Source: CAYVQB01 sp964453985
Lineage (GTDB): Bacteria; Babelota; Babeliae; Babelales; UASB340
DNA length: 6,875 nt
Assembly (NCBI GenBank): GCA_964453985.1
Contig: CAYVQB010000049.1
Location: forward strand, 1-6,875
Reading direction: 5' to 3'
The translations under genes were made by a program, and so were the position numbers. Below are positions 4,301-6,875 of the stretch, one piece after another. How positions within the stretch are numbered: the first letter of the stretch is position 1; each line of letters begins with the position of its first letter. The notes below the pieces were generated by a model. The model saw only the letters and a program-made list of their open reading frames with translations, made no database searches and was not told where the DNA came from.

Positions 4301-5797
4301 ATGACAAAAGTAAGAGAACAAGATCCAAAAGATATAGCAGCAACAGAAGATCAAATTAGGCTAGAAAAAGTAAAAAACATGCAGAAAGAGGGACAAAATC
4401 CTTGGCCTGAGTTTAAGCCTGTAAGCAGTACATGCCAAGAGGTTATTGCCAGTTTTCAAGAAGATAGTTCTGACGAAAAAGAATATATGTTGGCAGGGCG
4501 TTTAATGACGACTCGTGACCATGGCAAAACCATGTTTGCAAATATTCAAGATAGATCTGGTTCCTTACAGCTTTATATTAAGAAAAATGATGTTGGTGAC
4601 CAACAATTTGATTTCTTTAAAGACAATATTGATGTTGGTGATATTGTTTGGGCTAAAGGTACAATCTTTAAAACAAGGATGGGTGAGATTACACTTAAAA
4701 TAAAAGAGATTTCTCTTTTAAGTAAGTGTTTGCATGCTTTACCTGAAAAGTATCATGGATTGGTTGATCTTGAACAAAGATATCGTCAAAGATACTTGGA
4801 TCTTATAAGTAATCCTGAAAACAAAGATAAATTTAAAAAGCGTTTTAAGATAATTCAAGCTATGCGACAATTTTTGCTTGAAAAAGATTTTTTAGAAGTA
4901 GAAACTCCAATGTTACACCCAATCGCAGGTGGAGCTACGGCAAGACCTTTTATAACTCACCACAATGCATATGATATGGATCTGTTTATGCGTATTGCAC
5001 CAGAGTTATATTTAAAGAGACTTGTTGTTGGTGGTTTTGATAGAGTTTTTGAGATTAATCGTAATTTCAGAAACGAAGGTGTTTCCACAAAGCATAATCC
5101 TGAATTTACCATGCTAGAATATTACATGGCTTACGGTGATTATAAAGATGGCATGAGAAACACTGAAGAGCTTATTCAAAACGCTGTTCTTGATAATTTT
5201 GATTCTACAAAAATAAAATACCAAGATAAAGAACTTGATTTCAGTGCGCCGTTTAAAAAACTTACTATGAAGGATTCTTTGGTTGAAGTTGGTGGGTTTA
5301 CAAGCGATCAGATTACACAAGAGAATATAGACAAGTTAATTAAAGAAAAGCATTTAGAGCTGCGTAAAAATGCTACATATGGTGAAAAGATTTTTGCTTT
5401 ATTTGAAGAATTTGTTGAAGCAACACTGATTCAACCAACTTTTATTATTGGTTATCCAATTGAAGTTTCTCCATTGGCAAAGCGTGATCCTCAAGATAAC
5501 AGTCTGGCTGCTCGTTTTGAACTCTTTGCTGCCGGCATGGAACTTGCAAACGGATTTACAGAATTAAATGATCCGTTTGATCAAGCTGAACGCTTTAAAG
5601 GTCAAGTAGAAGCTCGTGAAGGCGGAGATGATGAAGCTCATAATTATGATGCAGATTATATTAAAGCGTTAGAATATGGCTTACCTCCAACAGTGGGTGT
5701 GGGTTTAGGCATTGACAGACTTGTCATGTTACTTACAGACACAGCTTCTATTAAAGATGTTATTTTATTTCCTACCATGAAGATGGTTAAAGAATAA
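4301..5797 (+). CDS. lysS: Lysyl-tRNA synthetase, class II
   Basis: A 498-residue cytoplasmic enzyme that charges tRNA-Lys with lysine using ATP; the length is normal for bacterial LysS. The N-terminal OB-fold that binds the anticodon covers about 62-140 (MLAGRLMTTRDHGKTMFANIQD onward in part). The catalytic domain begins near 155 with DLEQRYRQRYLDL. Motif 1 lies around 190-205 (FLEVETPML). Motif 2 is FRNEGVSTKHNPEF at 256-269, with the ATP-binding arginine R257. Lysine-site residues include the segments AGGATARPF (209-217) and ELANGFTELND (414-424). Motif 3 is GVGLGIDRLVMLL at 466-478 with R473. All key positions look intact. The ATG at 4301 has AGGA 7 nt upstream. It is followed after 4 bp by recJ, so the two probably share a transcript. 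Confidence 0.97.
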   Translation: MTKVREQDPKDIAATEDQIRLEKVKNMQKEGQNPWPEFKPVSSTCQEVIASFQEDSSDEKEYMLAGRLMTTRDHGKTMFANIQDRSGSLQLYIKKNDVGDQQFDFFKDNIDVGDIVWAKGTIFKTRMGEITLKIKEISLLSKCLHALPEKYHGLVDLEQRYRQRYLDLISNPENKDKFKKRFKIIQAMRQFLLEKDFLEVETPMLHPIAGGATARPFITHHNAYDMDLFMRIAPELYLKRLVVGGFDRVFEINRNFRNEGVSTKHNPEFTMLEYYMAYGDYKDGMRNTEELIQNAVLDNFDSTKIKYQDKELDFSAPFKKLTMKDSLVEVGGFTSDQITQENIDKLIKEKHLELRKNATYGEKIFALFEEFVEATLIQPTFIIGYPIEVSPLAKRDPQDNSLAARFELFAAGMELANGFTELNDPFDQAERFKGQVEAREGGDDEAHNYDADYIKALEYGLPPTVGVGLGIDRLVMLLTDTASIKDVILFPTMKMVKE

Positions 5798-5801
5798 AAA
5801 C

Positions 5802-6875
5802 ATGTTTAAGGGTCGAAAATATTTATGGAAAATTAAAGATCAAGATAAGGCGGTTGTGCAAACAATCGCCTATGATTTTAGCCTAAGTTTTCCTATTGCC
5901 CAAACTTTATGTGCCCGTGGTTTTACAAAAAAAGAACAGATAAATTCCTATCTGTTTTCAAGTTTAAAAAAAGATGTGCATGATGCAAAATTGTTTAAAG
6001 ATGCTGATTGTGCATTATCTCGCTTAATACAAGCGATAGATAAAAAAGAAAAGATTTTAGTTTTTGGTGATTATGATGTTGATGGTATAACATCAACAGC
6101 TTTATTACTTGTTGCTCTTTTGCCTTTAGAGGCAAACATAAATTTTTATTTACCAAATAGAGCAAAAGATGGATATGGCCTATCACAAAAATTTGTAAAA
6201 AAAGCAGTAGATAATAAATATGATCTTATTATAACAGTAGATAATGGAATTACTGCGCATGATGCTGCTGATTTGGCACAAAGCCTTGGTATAGATTTGA
6301 TTATTACAGATCACCACAGACCACATGGGGGCCTGCCTAAAGCTATTGCAATAGTTGATGCTAATCAGGATGATTGTTCTTATCCATATAAAGAATTGGC
6401 AGGGGTTGGAGTAATTTTTAAAATTGTTGATCTACTTTATAAAAAGTTAGAAAAAACTATGCCTGATAAAGTTTATGAACTTTTAATGTTGGGTACCGTT
6501 GCAGATGTTGCACCTTTAACTGGTGAAAATAGGTTTTGGGTAAAACATGGTCTTTGTAAAAGTAATAAACAAAAAAGCATAGCGCTTGCTGTGTTGGCTC
6601 AAAACAGCAAATTAAATAAAAAACTTATAGATTCTTTAGATATAGGTTTTTCTATTGCTCCGCAACTTAATGCTTTAGGTCGTCTTGATGATCCAAGACA
6701 GGCTGTAGAGTTTCTGATTAGTTCTGACAAAAAAGAGGTTGCGCGTATTGGTCATATTTTATTTCAGATGAATGAGGATCGCAAGAAAGTTGATCGCAAG
6801 ATTTATCAGGAAATAGAGTATGCTATTGAAGAAAAACGAATTAATCTTGATAAAGAGAATGTTATTATTGCTGCA
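5802..6875 (+). CDS. recJ: Single-stranded-DNA-specific exonuclease RecJ (5' part; runs off the window)
   Basis: The first 358 codons of RecJ, a 5'-to-3' single-strand exonuclease acting in RecF-pathway recombination and mismatch or base-excision repair. The DHH phosphoesterase motifs appear in order: GDYDVDG at 89-95, TVDNGI at 145-150, TDHHRPHGG at 169-177, GVGV at 201-204 and LGTVADVAPL at 230-239. The DHHA1-side motif APQLNALGRL follows at 286-295, with Q where many RecJ proteins have R. Metal-binding aspartates and histidines are all present. RecJ is usually about 560-580 residues, so roughly 200 residues, including the C-terminal OB-fold, lie beyond the window. The ATG at 5802 is 4 bp after the lysS stop with only a weak GGTTAA-like ribosome site inside lysS, which points to translational coupling. 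The frame is open to the last base. Confidence 0.95.
   Translation, partial: MFKGRKYLWKIKDQDKAVVQTIAYDFSLSFPIAQTLCARGFTKKEQINSYLFSSLKKDVHDAKLFKDADCALSRLIQAIDKKEKILVFGDYDVDGITSTALLLVALLPLEANINFYLPNRAKDGYGLSQKFVKKAVDNKYDLIITVDNGITAHDAADLAQSLGIDLIITDHHRPHGGLPKAIAIVDANQDDCSYPYKELAGVGVIFKIVDLLYKKLEKTMPDKVYELLMLGTVADVAPLTGENRFWVKHGLCKSNKQKSIALAVLAQNSKLNKKLIDSLDIGFSIAPQLNALGRLDDPRQAVEFLISSDKKEVARIGHILFQMNEDRKKVDRKIYQEIEYAIEEKRINLDKENVIIAA

Noticed and set aside
4515..5320. Open frames overlapping lysS (4515-4703 plus; 5114-5320 minus)
   Set aside because: Out-of-frame or antisense shadows of a well-supported lysS.
5995..6186. Minus-strand open frame of 63 codons
   Set aside because: Antisense to the conserved DHH region of recJ.

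Overview
The window is AT-rich and bacterial. It carries ordinary housekeeping genes either side of a tRNA cluster and a small tandemly repeated element. No marker gene fixes the taxon. The AT-rich bias, the secreted M48 and S41 peptidases and the flavour of the proteins would suit a reduced-genome, possibly host-associated lineage such as Candidatus Dependentiae (TM6/Babeliae). That placement is an impression, not a demonstration.

Layout. At 78-890 (minus) there is an exported M48-type zinc metallopeptidase. At 991-1912 lies the unusual part: a 436-bp unit present twice in perfect tandem (1022-1457 and 1458-1893), each copy encoding the same 79-residue GIY-YIG nuclease on the minus strand. 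Every unit boundary carries a 19-bp sequence identical to the last 19 nt, CCA included, of the adjacent tRNA-Arg(UCU) gene. The third copy of that sequence is the tRNA's own 3' end. Long imperfect inverted repeats surround these cores, so the one between the two units sits in the loop of a palindrome of about 112 bp. At 1894-2210 there are three minus-strand tRNA genes, read in the order His(GUG), Pro(UGG), Arg(UCU). At 2273-3838 (minus) there is an exported PDZ-containing S41 (C-terminal processing) protease.

From about 3940 everything reads on the plus strand: a small FtsB/DivIC-like membrane coiled-coil protein with a GTG start, lysS (class II lysyl-tRNA synthetase), and the first 358 codons of recJ (single-strand-specific 5'-3' exonuclease), which runs off the end of the window. 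The S41 gene and the FtsB-like gene are divergent and share an AT-rich control region. lysS and recJ are 4 bp apart and probably co-transcribed.

How it fits together. The flanking genes do envelope proteolysis, division, translation and DNA repair, and form no single pathway. The notable object is the tRNA-anchored GIY-YIG repeat. It looks like a minimal tRNA-3'-end-targeted mobile or selfish unit, made of one nuclease gene between hairpin-forming arms, and no integrase or transposase is visible. That interpretation is inference. The exact repeat, the palindromes and the identity with the tRNA end are read directly from the sequence.
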